DNA of 64,000 nt from Streptomyces sp. BA2. GTDB taxonomy: Bacteria > Actinomycetota > Actinomycetes > Streptomycetales > Streptomycetaceae. The notes under the pieces were generated by a model. The model did no database searches and had not been told where the DNA came from. It was given only the letters and a program-made list of their open reading frames with translations. A program made the translations under genes and the position numbers. The DNA is taken from the NCBI RefSeq assembly GCF_009769735.1, contig NZ_WSRO01000002.1, positions 7,737,001 to 7,801,000 on the forward strand, written 5' to 3'. The number at the start of each line of letters is the position of its first letter. Position 1 is the stretch's first letter. Below, one piece after another: positions 1 through 8,348 of the stretch.

Positions 1-410
1 TGCCCGGCCAGGACACGGACGCGTACGTCCACCCCGTCACGCTCCTCAACCCGCCGCCGTCATCGCCGCTGCACCACGCGGAGCCGTTCGGCCCGGTCGA
101 CACCATCGTCCTGGTCGACACGGAGGCGGAGCTGCTCGCCGCCATGAACGCGTCGAACGGAGCGCTGGTCGCCACGCTGTCGACCGACGACACCGCGACG
201 TACGAACGCCTCGCGCCGCAGATCCGCGCGTTCAAGACGGGCCACGGCAAGCCCCGCTCGCGCGGGGACCGTGACGAGCTGTTCGGCGGGTTCGGCGCGT
301 CCTGGCGCGGCGCGTTCGTCGGCGGCGAACTCCTTGTGCGCGCGGTCACGCACGGCCCGGCGCAGGAGCGGCCGCCGGGGAACTTCCCCAGCTACCACCT
401 CATGGCGTGA
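1..410 (+). CDS. Aldehyde dehydrogenase family protein, C-terminal part (cut by window edge)
   Basis: Only the last 135 or so residues are in the window. The open frame runs from the left edge to the TGA at 408-410. The segment EPFGPVDTIVLVD, followed by a variable loop and the stretch ending RGDRDELFGGFGASW, is typical of the C-terminal catalytic and oligomerisation part of NAD(P)-dependent aldehyde dehydrogenases, in which the EPFGP glutamate contacts the cofactor ribose. The active-site cysteine region lies outside the window, so substrate class cannot be told. It converges with the DUF2254 gene, 27 bp away. Confidence 0.7.
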   Translation, partial: PGQDTDAYVHPVTLLNPPPSSPLHHAEPFGPVDTIVLVDTEAELLAAMNASNGALVATLSTDDTATYERLAPQIRAFKTGHGKPRSRGDRDELFGGFGASWRGAFVGGELLVRAVTHGPAQERPPGNFPSYHLMA

Positions 411-437
411 GAGCCGGTCCGGCAGGGGATCGGGTGG

Positions 438-1772
438 CTAGCCGATGCCCTGCCGGTCGGGCAGCAGCGCGAACGCACGGTCAGCGGCCTCCGGGACCGT
501 GCGTTCCACCGCCTGCGCGAGCAGCTCGCGGTGGCGCAGGAGCGGCTCCCTGCGCTCCTCGGGCGCGAGCCGCAGCAGATCGTCGAGGCCGGCCAGCATG
601 CGCCGGGTGACCTGCGGATTGCCGATCGCGCACCCCCGGATCTCGGCGAACCCGAGATCCACGAGCGCCGTCCAGTCCGGCACGGGCTGCACCATCCGGA
701 CGGCACCGCGCCGGTCGCGGTGGCGCAGGGCGCCCAGCGGATAGCCGGCCACCGACGCCAGGAACTGGATGATGCGGTCCAGGGCCTGCACGGCGGTGGT
801 CGGATCGTTCACCGCGGGGGAGAGGGCTCGCAGCGCGATGTCGGCGAGCTGTCGAAGACCGAACCCAAGGTCCTGGTGGAAGGTGCGTTCCACGCCGACG
901 TACACCGTGTACCGCAGTGCGCGCCGTGACGGCGCGGCCCCGCCGTGGACGGTGAACACCGGGGTCCCCGGCACCACGAAGTCCCCGATGCGCGGCAGCA
1001 GCCGCAGCACCACACCGTGGCGTCTGGCCGCCCGCACGACGCGGGCGATGTGCACGTCCCGCAGCACTCCGGCCCGCCCGAGGTGAGTGATCCGGGCCGT
1101 GGCGGGGCCGAGGCGTTCGTCGTCCACCGCGCCTTCGGTCGGGTGCTTCACGGCGACCCGGAACGACTCCCGGGCGATCCGGTCGATGACGAAGCTGATC
1201 CGCATCATGCGGAGCGTGCCGTTCACGTACGCCACGAACAACAGCAGACTCAGGAACACCATTGCCATCGCCAGGACCGACTCGACCAGCGGCACGCTCG
1301 TCAGCCGCCGCGGATCGGTCTCGCTGTCGAAGGACGTCAGCGTCATCAGCGAGAACAGGAACGTCGCCAGAAAGACGGTGAGCGTGATCTTGGTGATCCG
1401 CGACCTGACGTACAGCCGCACCACCCGCGGACTGAACTGTCCGCTGGCCATCTGCACGGCCACCAGCGAGATGCTGAAGACGACACCGATGAAGGTCATC
1501 ATCGCCGAGCCGATGGTGCTGATCACCGCCTTGGCGTCCTCGGCGATCCCCATCAGGCTCTCGACGGTGTCGTACTCCCCGGCGTCCTGCGCCGCCGCCA
1601 CGATCTTGCTGTCCAGCTCCGCCGCGACGGCCCACAGCACCATGGCCCCCACGAGCCCGGCGGTCGGCGCGAACCACATGGTGTCCCGCAGATGCTCGCG
1701 CAACGGGGACAGCAGCCGAGGCCGCCGCACCTTCACATCACCGAGCACTCCCGTAATCAACCCGTCACTCAT
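438..1772 (-). CDS. DUF2254 family integral membrane protein
   Basis: The product has 444 residues, the usual length for DUF2254. The N-terminal half carries about four hydrophobic segments (around residues 35-55, 85-110, 130-150 and 165-185). The C-terminal half is soluble and contains the family signature ALSPAVNDPTTAVQALDRI. The start is the ATG at 1772. No biochemical role is established for the family; I infer only an inner-membrane protein with a cytosolic domain. The gene stands alone between a convergent dehydrogenase and the tRNA-Leu gene. Confidence 0.85.
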   Translation of the reverse strand: MSDGLITGVLGDVKVRRPRLLSPLREHLRDTMWFAPTAGLVGAMVLWAVAAELDSKIVAAAQDAGEYDTVESLMGIAEDAKAVISTIGSAMMTFIGVVFSISLVAVQMASGQFSPRVVRLYVRSRITKITLTVFLATFLFSLMTLTSFDSETDPRRLTSVPLVESVLAMAMVFLSLLLFVAYVNGTLRMMRISFVIDRIARESFRVAVKHPTEGAVDDERLGPATARITHLGRAGVLRDVHIARVVRAARRHGVVLRLLPRIGDFVVPGTPVFTVHGGAAPSRRALRYTVYVGVERTFHQDLGFGLRQLADIALRALSPAVNDPTTAVQALDRIIQFLASVAGYPLGALRHRDRRGAVRMVQPVPDWTALVDLGFAEIRGCAIGNPQVTRRMLAGLDDLLRLAPEERREPLLRHRELLAQAVERTVPEAADRAFALLPDRQGIG

Positions 1773-1911
1773 GGTGAGACTCTAGATGCGGCGGGGAGGG
1801 CCGCCGGGCATCCGCCCGCCGACCGACGGATACGCAGGTGAAAGGCACTCCGAAAGCTTGGTATTGTTGTCCATGTCGCCGCGGGGAACACCCCGCGAAC
1901 GGCAGCACCTA

Positions 1912-1999
1912 GTCCGGGTGGCGGAATGGCAGACGCGCTAGCTTGAGGTGCTAGTGCCCTTTATCGGGCGTGGGGGTTCAAGTCCCCCCTCGGACACCA
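1912..1999 (+). tRNA. tRNA-Leu (anticodon GAG)
   Basis: An 88-nt class II tRNA with encoded CCA. The acceptor stem GTCCGGG pairs with CTCGGAC (one G-T pair). The anticodon stem CTAGC/GCTAG encloses the loop TTGAGGT, giving anticodon GAG at 1945-1947. A long variable arm (TGCCC...GGGCG) is present, as expected for tRNA-Leu, and the T arm reads GGGGGTTCAAGTCCCCC. The gene directly precedes a decayed accessory stretch, a common integration context. Confidence 0.95.
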
Positions 2000-2005
2000 A
2001 TCAGG

Positions 2006-2039
2006 TCCCCACGGTTCTTCGCGAACCGTGGGGATTTTT
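2006..2039 (+). terminator. Rho-independent terminator after tRNA-Leu
   Basis: A perfect 12-bp stem (2006-2017 with 2023-2034) and a 5-nt loop, followed by TTTTT. It lies 6 bp past the tRNA CCA end. Confidence 0.85.
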
Positions 2040-2097
2040 GGTTTTCGTGCGGGTCATCTGCCGGTCCGTAGCTTGCCGTGTGCGTCGGGGGCGTCTG

Positions 2098-2440
2098 CCC
2101 GCGTCAGCCGCCCAACGCCTTCCCTGCCCCAGTGAGCGGAGGCGCCAACAGCCCGTTGTTCGACTTGGTCGAGGTGCAGGCGTGGCTCGACATGCAGCGC
2201 AAGGGGCAGGGTGTCTCGGAGGAGGTTCAGCTCCGGCAGTCGCTGCGGGGAATCCACGGTGAAGACGTGATCGGTGGCCTTGCCGACGTCGCCCGCCTGC
2301 TCGCCGATGGGAAGCGTCGGCGTAGCTTCCGGCGGAGGCCCTCCGGCTGGCGCGAGTCATGGCGGAGAGCAGCTCGGCAGGTGACGTGGTCACCGCCTTC
2401 GCCGAGCGGTTCACCGAGTCCGTACGCCGGGCCGGTTCGG
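2098..2440 (+). pseudogene. Remnant of an N-6 DNA methylase gene (frameshifted)
   Basis: In one frame (about 2110-2320) the translation includes SPLFDLVEVQAWLDMQRKG and, later, DVIGGLADVARLLADG. It continues after a frame change near 2350 as AGDVVTAFAERFTESVRRAGSDQ. These segments resemble, from memory, the N-terminal winged-helix and linker part of large actinobacterial N-6 DNA methylases of restriction-modification systems. No catalytic NPPY or AdoMet motif follows, and the frame is interrupted, so this is a fragment. It lies between tRNA-Leu and McrBC, consistent with an old restriction island. Exact limits are uncertain. Confidence 0.45.
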
Positions 2441-2663
2441 ACCAGGAGGAACTTCAGGCTCCCGTTCATCCCCTTCTCGGGCAGCACCCGGCCGCGGGCC
2501 TGCGGCCCGTTGTTCGGCAGGCGCAGCCGGAACTCCTGGTTCGCCGCTGCGGCGCCGACGCCCGTCGTGCCGGGCCGCGCCTCGAATTGCTCGCTCACAC
2601 CCACTCCTCGATCCGGCGCTCAAGGCGTCGGGGCCTCCCGTTTCCACTTGCTGTCCAGACGTG

Positions 2664-3134
2664 TCAGCGTCCGGAGGTCTCGACTTTGAACATCGGGTGC
2701 TTCATGCCGTCGGCGAACTCCAGGACACCTGGCTCGGTGTCCGGCACCATGAGCACCGTCGTGCCTCGGACGAACTCACCTGGGCGGGGGTGCGGTTCGA
2801 CGAGGAGGTTCTCCTTCACGAGGCCGAGTTTCGCGCAGTTCCCGCCGATCTCCTGGTCGACCTTCGTGGTCTGCCCGCCCTTGCCCGTCCAGCGTGCCTG
2901 CGTCAGGTGCGAGGTGTCGAACTCTTCGTCGCTGGTGTTCTTGACCTTGAACTCCAGGCAGACGAACGTGGTTCCGGGATCGGCCTTCTCAGGTGAGAGG
3001 CCCGCTTCCTGGGGCAGGACGTCGGCCTGTTTCAACTCGGTGAGCGTCACCTCGGCCGAACTTGCGGGGATGTCGAACAGCTCGTTCGGTGAAATCGCGA
3101 CGGGCAGTGTCTGCCCCTCCTTCAGGGTGGGGAC
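2664..3134 (-). pseudogene. Truncated secreted or lipoprotein-like gene lacking its N-terminus
   Basis: The frame is open on the minus strand from just after a TAG near 3135 to the stop at 2664. The readable protein of about 156 residues contains FVCLEFKVKNTSDEEFDTS and VLMVPDTEPGVLEFADG, which recall the immunoglobulin-like DUF4352 fold of actinobacterial lipoproteins. That family normally starts with a lipobox signal peptide, which is missing, and the only internal start (GTG at 3050) would leave a truncated domain. I therefore call it a remnant; a short cytosolic protein starting at 3050 is the alternative. Confidence 0.5.
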
Positions 3135-3285
3135 CTAGCTTCCGCCCGCAGAGCGCGCACCGTAGGTCGGCGGTAAATCGCCGACCGCTCGGCGAGGTGC
3201 GGGCGGCTGCCTCGGCACTGAGTGCTTCGGTCCCCATCCGCACGCGCTGATTCCGTCCCGCGGCTGGAGCTGCTGATCCCTGGGT

Positions 3286-4536
3286 TCAGCTGAGGGCTTG
3301 GAGCAGCACTGACCGGATCCACGCGGGCGATTCCTCTGGGAGCGCACGGGTGTCAATGCCGAGGACGTCGATGATGCCGAGCCTGCCCTGGGGGCCGTCG
3401 ACCTGGAGGCGGCGGTGCCTGTGTCCCCCCGGCTGGGGGTGGATGATCACCGAGTTCGGGGCGTCGGTGGGGGCGTAGCCGACGCTGTAGGTCAGAAGTT
3501 GGTGGATGTCGGCGGAACTGATGCCGTGGCGGTCGTAGCGCTTGTACTTCGCGTCCACCGGCAGCAGCGTGCGTCGGGCCGCGTCACGCCGGGGCAAGCT
3601 GAGCAGAAGGTCGGGCCGGAAGGTCGAGTTGTTGCCGAGGTCTCCCCGTACGGTGATTGCCGTGCGGCCGCTGCTGGTCTCGGGGAGGCCCCCGTTCAAG
3701 GCACCGGCCTCGGTTGCCAGGCGGCGAACGACTGCTTCCCAGAGCGCCGGCATAGCCAGCAGCAGGCCGTCCGCTGTATGGCCGTGGTCCGTGAGAAGGT
3801 CGGTCACGCCTCCGCCGCGCAGCAGCAGGCGGGCCCAGGTGTGGGCGGCACGGTAGCGGGCATTCAGACGCGTGTAGTGGGCGCGGTCCAGAGCGCGCAG
3901 CGCCGCGGCCGGGGTGGGAGCGCTCGGAAAGGCGCCGACGATCCCGTGGAGGTCGCGGGCCAGGTCGGAGCCGGTGGCCAGGCCGAGCGCCGCCTTCAGT
4001 GCGCTCCCCAGGACACGGTTGTCCCAGATGTCCGCCTCCCGGTCGAAGGTACGGACGTGCAGCTGGTCCAGTTGCCCATAGCGGCGGGTCGCTTGGGCAG
4101 CGACGTCCAGACGTCCCCGGAGTACCGGTTCGAGGCTCTGGCGGCGTACGTAGTCCCTGCGCAGGCCCTCGCGCAACAGCTTCTCGCACTGTTCGAGGAG
4201 GGCGGCGGCCACCAGGTCGGCATAGCCCTCCGGGCCGGTGGTCCAGCGTCTGGATGTCACCGGGACGGGCGTGCCGAGGGCATACGCGAGCCAGCTCATG
4301 AGCTGCTCTCCCGGAATGGCGAACTTGGGCTCGGCGACCAGGCGGACACGGTCCAGGACCAGGACCCCGACGGTTCCGTCGACCTTGAGGCGCCACCCGT
4401 TCCGGTCGGGGGACAGCGTGAGGCGGCCGTGTGCCTGGAGGGCGCGCAGGCGGTCGACGTCCCGGGGAGTGAGTTGTTCGAAGCCCAGCGGAGCGGACTC
4501 GTATTCGCCGAGCCGCAGCTCGGTGCGGTCAGGCAT
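3286..4536 (-). CDS. mcrC: McrC-like subunit of a type IV (McrBC) restriction system
   Basis: 416 residues. McrC supplies the nuclease that cuts modified DNA after translocation by the McrB GTPase. The C-terminal part carries a PD-(D/E)xK core: RPDL at about 307-310 and LPVDAKYKRY at about 325-334, with D309, D328 and K330 as the likely catalytic residues. The start ATG at 4534-4536 overlaps the mcrB stop by 8 bp, so the subunits are translationally coupled. The gene looks intact, although its surroundings are full of gene fragments, which suggests it is still under selection for defence against modified foreign DNA. Confidence 0.85.
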   Translation of the reverse strand: MPDRTELRLGEYESAPLGFEQLTPRDVDRLRALQAHGRLTLSPDRNGWRLKVDGTVGVLVLDRVRLVAEPKFAIPGEQLMSWLAYALGTPVPVTSRRWTTGPEGYADLVAAALLEQCEKLLREGLRRDYVRRQSLEPVLRGRLDVAAQATRRYGQLDQLHVRTFDREADIWDNRVLGSALKAALGLATGSDLARDLHGIVGAFPSAPTPAAALRALDRAHYTRLNARYRAAHTWARLLLRGGGVTDLLTDHGHTADGLLLAMPALWEAVVRRLATEAGALNGGLPETSSGRTAITVRGDLGNNSTFRPDLLLSLPRRDAARRTLLPVDAKYKRYDRHGISSADIHQLLTYSVGYAPTDAPNSVIIHPQPGGHRHRRLQVDGPQGRLGIIDVLGIDTRALPEESPAWIRSVLLQALS

Positions 4537-6643
4537 CGGGGCCGGGTACGCCGCTGGTGAACTCGGTCGCCAGCGCGTCGGCCAGGTCCTGCGGCGACAT
4601 GAGGACGGGGCGTCCGGTGTCCGCGTCGACCAAGCCGCCGAGGATGCGGTGCAGCAGGTCGGCCCGGCCGAGGCAGTAGTCCTCCAGGAGTGGGATCACC
4701 TCGTGGTGGAAGGCGGCGGCCAGATCCCCCTCGGTGGCGAGCGGCCATCCGTCCCGCAGCAAATAGGCGTGCCCGATCTGGTGATCGGCGTCGAGATGGC
4801 GGGTGATGCGGGTGTTGAGGGACTCGAAGAACGCGGCCAGGTCCAGGGGGCCGACGGCTCCCGAGACGGCGTCCGAGTCGGGGCCCACGGGCAGGAAGGC
4901 GAAACGGCGGCGGACCGCGGCGTCCAGGTGGCTGATGCTCCGGTCCGCGGTGTTCATCGTGCCGATGATCCGGACGTTCGGAGGTACGGAGAAGCGCCGC
5001 TTGCTGACGGGCAGGGAGACCGGCAGGTTCCGCTTGTCGAGTTCGAGGAGCGTGATCAACTCACCGAAGACCCGCGGCAGGTCGCCGCGGTTGATCTCGT
5101 CGATGACCAGGAGGAACGTCTGCTCGGGATGGGCGGCAGCCCGGCCGCACAAAGTGTGGAACAGACCGTCCGCGAGGGAGAGAGTGAGCCCGGGGCCGGT
5201 GGTGCTCACGTCCGGTTTGAAGCCCTCGACGAAATCCTCGTATCCGTACGAGGGGTGGAAGGTGACGAGGTGGACACGGTCGCCGTGCAGCATCTCGGCC
5301 TGGGCCCTGGCACGTTGGACGGGGTCAGCCCCGAGCATGTCCGCGCGACCGGCCAGGGCGAGGGCGACTCCGAGCGCGAGCCGGGTCTTGCCCGTGCCCG
5401 GCGGACCGTGCAGGATCACTTGCCCCTTGCGCTCCAGCGCGTCCAGTACGGCCTGCACATCCTCGGGCAATGCGACCGGCACGCCCTCCTGTGCCTGGTC
5501 CGCGTCCACGGCGGAGTCGGAGCGACGCGCGGTGAACCTGGCGAAGAGGGCAGGGTCGACCTTCGCGAAGGTCGACCGCCACCCGTGCTGGGGCTTCGAC
5601 AGTTTCTGCGCGCGTGAGTCGTCCCAGGTCACCGGGACGACGTGGTGGAACTCCGGGCGGTCCGGGTCGAAGCGGTAGCTCCCGTCGACCGTGCCGGTGG
5701 CCAGGACCTCGTCCGTCCCGCGGTTGGCGACGACCCGGTCTCCCGGCTCCAGGTCCCGGAAGGCCAGCAGTCGGCGGGCGAGGGTCAGGCTGCCCCCACT
5801 GCTGCGCGGCCAGTACGCGTCGAGCGCCTGCTTCAGTTCGGTGTCGTTCTGGTACTGGCCGAGATCGCCGAGCTCGTCCCACCCGACGCAGATGAACCCG
5901 CCGTCCCGGCATTCCTCCCACAGACGGCCGCGCTCGCCGGGGGCGATCTTCCAGATGGTGCGCTGCCGGGGACGTGGATCGAAGTGCGCGTACAGGAAGT
6001 GCATCACCTCCTGTCCCGTCCATCCCTCGAACTCCTCGCGCTCATGCACGAGTTCACGCAGCTGACGGTTTCTGCGCCAAGCCGGTGCGTCGGCCTCCGC
6101 GGCGCCGCCCAGCAGGGTGACGAAGCTGCGCAGATGTTCGTTCGCGTAGATGGGGAGGAAGTGCTGGGGGAAGTAGGTCGCCAGTGACTTCGTCACCAAC
6201 GCCGGACCGAATCGAAGCAGTTCGAGATCGTCCAGGGCCTCGAAGTCTCCCTCCCCGACGCGGTCGAAGGCGCGGACGAACTGTCCGCGCAGTTCCGCCC
6301 ACGCGTCCTGCGGATCCATGCCCCGCAGCGGAGCGGCCAGCCGCCAGTCGCCGGAGCGATGGTGGTACATGATGTGCTTCGCGGCGCTGCCGCCCTTGAT
6401 GCTGCCCAGGTGCGGCGTGCCGAATTCCATGAGTTGGCAGTACGTCGGGCGTGACGCGGAGGGCTCGCCCTGACCGAGGGCATAGCGCTTCAGCGGCAGC
6501 TCTCCCCACTCCTCCAGCGGAAACAGGGACAGCACCTGCTTGCGCTGCTCCTCGGCGGCCGCCTCGTCCTCCGTCACGGCACTCCGGTCGAATTCGGCCG
6601 CCGCCGTGCGCACATCCACCCCACCTGTCATGACGGTCATCAT
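4529..6643 (-). CDS. mcrB: McrB-like AAA+ GTPase of a type IV restriction system, with an N-terminal EVE/PUA-like module
   Basis: About 704 residues from the ATG at 6643; the ATG at 6631 is equally possible and neither has a strong ribosome site. The C-terminal AAA+ motor has Walker A GPPGTGKT (413-420), the McrB-typical TFHPSYGYEDFVEGFKP (461-477), Walker B LLVIDEINRGD (511-521) and MNTADRS (563-569). Upstream, residues about 229-340 (WKIAPGERGRLW through FHHVVPVTW) resemble a PUA/EVE fold, a family that binds modified bases, and probably form the modified-DNA sensor. Residues 1-225 have a further helical domain I do not recognise. It is followed at once by mcrC. Confidence 0.85.
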   Translation of the reverse strand: MMTVMTGGVDVRTAAAEFDRSAVTEDEAAAEEQRKQVLSLFPLEEWGELPLKRYALGQGEPSASRPTYCQLMEFGTPHLGSIKGGSAAKHIMYHHRSGDWRLAAPLRGMDPQDAWAELRGQFVRAFDRVGEGDFEALDDLELLRFGPALVTKSLATYFPQHFLPIYANEHLRSFVTLLGGAAEADAPAWRRNRQLRELVHEREEFEGWTGQEVMHFLYAHFDPRPRQRTIWKIAPGERGRLWEECRDGGFICVGWDELGDLGQYQNDTELKQALDAYWPRSSGGSLTLARRLLAFRDLEPGDRVVANRGTDEVLATGTVDGSYRFDPDRPEFHHVVPVTWDDSRAQKLSKPQHGWRSTFAKVDPALFARFTARRSDSAVDADQAQEGVPVALPEDVQAVLDALERKGQVILHGPPGTGKTRLALGVALALAGRADMLGADPVQRARAQAEMLHGDRVHLVTFHPSYGYEDFVEGFKPDVSTTGPGLTLSLADGLFHTLCGRAAAHPEQTFLLVIDEINRGDLPRVFGELITLLELDKRNLPVSLPVSKRRFSVPPNVRIIGTMNTADRSISHLDAAVRRRFAFLPVGPDSDAVSGAVGPLDLAAFFESLNTRITRHLDADHQIGHAYLLRDGWPLATEGDLAAAFHHEVIPLLEDYCLGRADLLHRILGGLVDADTGRPVLMSPQDLADALATEFTSGVPGPDA

Positions 6644-6758
6644 GCCGGAATCCGGGGCAACGCCGCCTGCGCGAACCGGGGTTGAGTGACTCCCTGCGGG
6701 CGGCTTACGCGGGTGGGACAAGGACACCCTGGACGGGGAGCCTTCCGACAAGGAGACC

Positions 6759-7085
6759 ATGCGCCGTCTCGCCCACGAAGACCCAGGACGCGACTTCTGG
6801 CTCAGCCGGCGCAACCGCATGAACCCGGGCGCCCGCCTGTGGTTCTTCTTCAGCCAGCCGGAGTCGGCGGTAGGCGCGGTGGCCGAGGTCGACAGAGAGC
6901 CGCGGGAGGTCTCCGACGACCCGGACTTCCCCTATCGGGTCGATGTGACCTTGCTTCAGGAGGCCACGGACGCGCTGTACCGCGATCCGGTGGGCCGGGA
7001 CAAGCTGGAACTCGGCCAGGTGCGGACGGTGCAGAAGGTCAAGCCGGGGACGTTGAGCATCCTGCTGGCGAGGGCCGGTCTGTGA
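6759..7085 (+). CDS. Small protein of unknown function
   Basis: 108 residues from the ATG at 6759, transcribed away from mcrB. It has normal Streptomyces codon bias. The core LWFFFSQPESAVGAVAEVD followed by FPYRVDV loosely recalls the beta-barrel of EVE/PUA-like proteins, in which a residue near the start of a strand is followed by a G-x-A-x-V stretch, but this is only a resemblance. It could be a fragment of a larger gene, since its neighbours are fragments. No signal peptide or membrane segment is visible. Confidence 0.4.
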   Translation: MRRLAHEDPGRDFWLSRRNRMNPGARLWFFFSQPESAVGAVAEVDREPREVSDDPDFPYRVDVTLLQEATDALYRDPVGRDKLELGQVRTVQKVKPGTLSILLARAGL

Positions 7086-7115
7086 GCCGACCTACCGCCG
7101 GGGTGGGTTGCGGGA

Positions 7116-7655
7116 ATGCCGGGAGATGCCTACTGCCCGCCAGGCGACGCTGGGTGTCGGCTGGTGCCGGGGCTTTTGCAGTCGGAGGGGTATGCGCGGG
7201 CGGTTTTCGACAACAGCATTCCGCCGCTGTCGGATGAGCAGTTGGAAGCGCAGGTCGTTGCGCGGATGGAGCGGCAGAGGATGTTGTGCGAGCGGCCCAA
7301 CGTGCCGTTCAGCTTCATCGTCGAGGAGCACCTGTTCCGGCGTCGTCTTGGTGGGTGTGAGGTGACGCGGGGGCTGCTCGACCACGTGCTGGAACTGACA
7401 GCACCGCGCAATGTGACGCTGCAAATCATGCCGCTGGATGCCGAATCCCATGCCTGCCTGGACGGTCCCGCGCAGTTGTTGGAGACCCTTGAGCGGAGGC
7501 GGCTCGCGTGCTCCGAAGGGCAGCAGAACGGCCGCCTGATCAGCGACTCGAAAGAGGTGAGCCTCCTCTACCAGTGCTATGACACACTGCGCTCGCAGGC
7601 CCTCAACCCCAAAGACTCGCGGGGCCTGCTGGAGCGACTGCGAGGAGAGCTATGA
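7116..7655 (+). pseudogene. DUF5753 regulator fragment missing its XRE helix-turn-helix
   Basis: Recognisable homology starts at LVPGLLQSEGYARAVF (around 7160). It continues through QVVARMERQRML and VTLQIMPLD, the DUF5753 domain that normally forms the C-terminal 180 residues of Scr1/WhiJ-type XRE regulators of about 280 residues. The N-terminal helix-turn-helix is absent, and the first 15 residues of the frame do not resemble the family. Its stop overlaps the downstream DUF397 gene as ATGA, the normal arrangement for the pair. A short protein could still be made from the ATG at 7116, but it should not bind DNA. Confidence 0.6.
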
Positions 7656-7837
7656 GCACGACGAAACTCGCCTGGTTCAAGTCCAGCTACAGCGGCACCC
7701 AGGGCGACAGCTGCGTGGAGGTCGCCGTCACCGAACAGGCCATCTGCGTACGGGACTCCAAGGACGTGTCGCGCCCTCACTTTGCTGTCGGGCGTGAGCA
7801 GTGGTCGCGGTTCGTTGGGTTCGCGGCTGGGTCCTGA
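7652..7837 (+). CDS. DUF397 domain protein (partner of XRE-DUF5753 regulator)
   Basis: 61 residues. The pattern WFKSSYSGTQGDSCVEVA, then ICVRDSKD and W-x-x-F near the end, is the full DUF397 domain. In streptomycetes these small proteins are encoded next to XRE-DUF5753 regulators and modulate them, in a toxin-antitoxin-like or developmental switch. The ATG overlaps the upstream stop by 4 bp. The partner has lost its DNA-binding domain, so this copy may be non-functional or act on a paralogue. Confidence 0.8.
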   Translation: MSTTKLAWFKSSYSGTQGDSCVEVAVTEQAICVRDSKDVSRPHFAVGREQWSRFVGFAAGS

Positions 7838-7888
7838 GTCGTGTCGTCCCGGCGGTCGCGTGGTCACCTTCACCGCCGGGCCACCGAG

Positions 7889-8218
7889 TCAGTGGAGGTC
7901 GGGTCCGCCCGCCTCAGCTATCTCGTCGAGCAGACTGATCTCCTCGTCGGCGTCGTCCGGGCCGTCAGGGCTCGTGTTGGGGAATGATCCGGGTGCCTCC
8001 TCGTCAGCGAGATGCGGGTACTTCTCCAGGAGGAACCGCCGCCGGTACGCCATCTCGGCGGCGTCGACGATCCCTTCCAGAGTGGACCAGTTGAGGGTGC
8101 CTCCGACGACGATCCCGACTGCGGGTACGGCCTTGTCGAGCCCCTTCTTGGTGAGGCGGAAGCCGACGCCTTCGCGAACTGCTGGCGCCGCTCCGGCGAA
8201 CAGATCCGGGCCCTGCAC
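7889..8218 (-). pseudogene. EcsC-family protein, C-terminal remnant
   Basis: 109 residues from the GTG at 8218. The stretch VGFRLTKKGLDKAVPAVG, followed by GGTLNWSTLEGIVDAAE and AYRRRFLLEKYP, matches the C-terminal part of EcsC-like membrane-associated proteins, which are usually 250-300 residues. The frame stays open upstream to about 8280 with plausible EcsC-like sequence but no good start, so the N-terminal half appears to be lost. It converges with the DUF397 gene. Confidence 0.5.
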
Positions 8219-8348
8219 GGCGGCGGGGTCCAGCTCTTTTCCCGCGCCGGCTCGATGCCCGCCACTCGTACTTCGCGGAACCGGACACCTCCGGTCCCGG
8301 CCGCCGCTGTTTCGTGGTCGCCTCTCAGCCCCACGCGGCCAGGAGCCG

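Noticed and set aside
1975..1999. Second copy of the tRNA-Leu 3' end marking the far edge of an integrated element
   Set aside because: I looked for the T-arm/acceptor sequence through 2.0-9.8 kb and saw no repeat, so island limits remain unproven.
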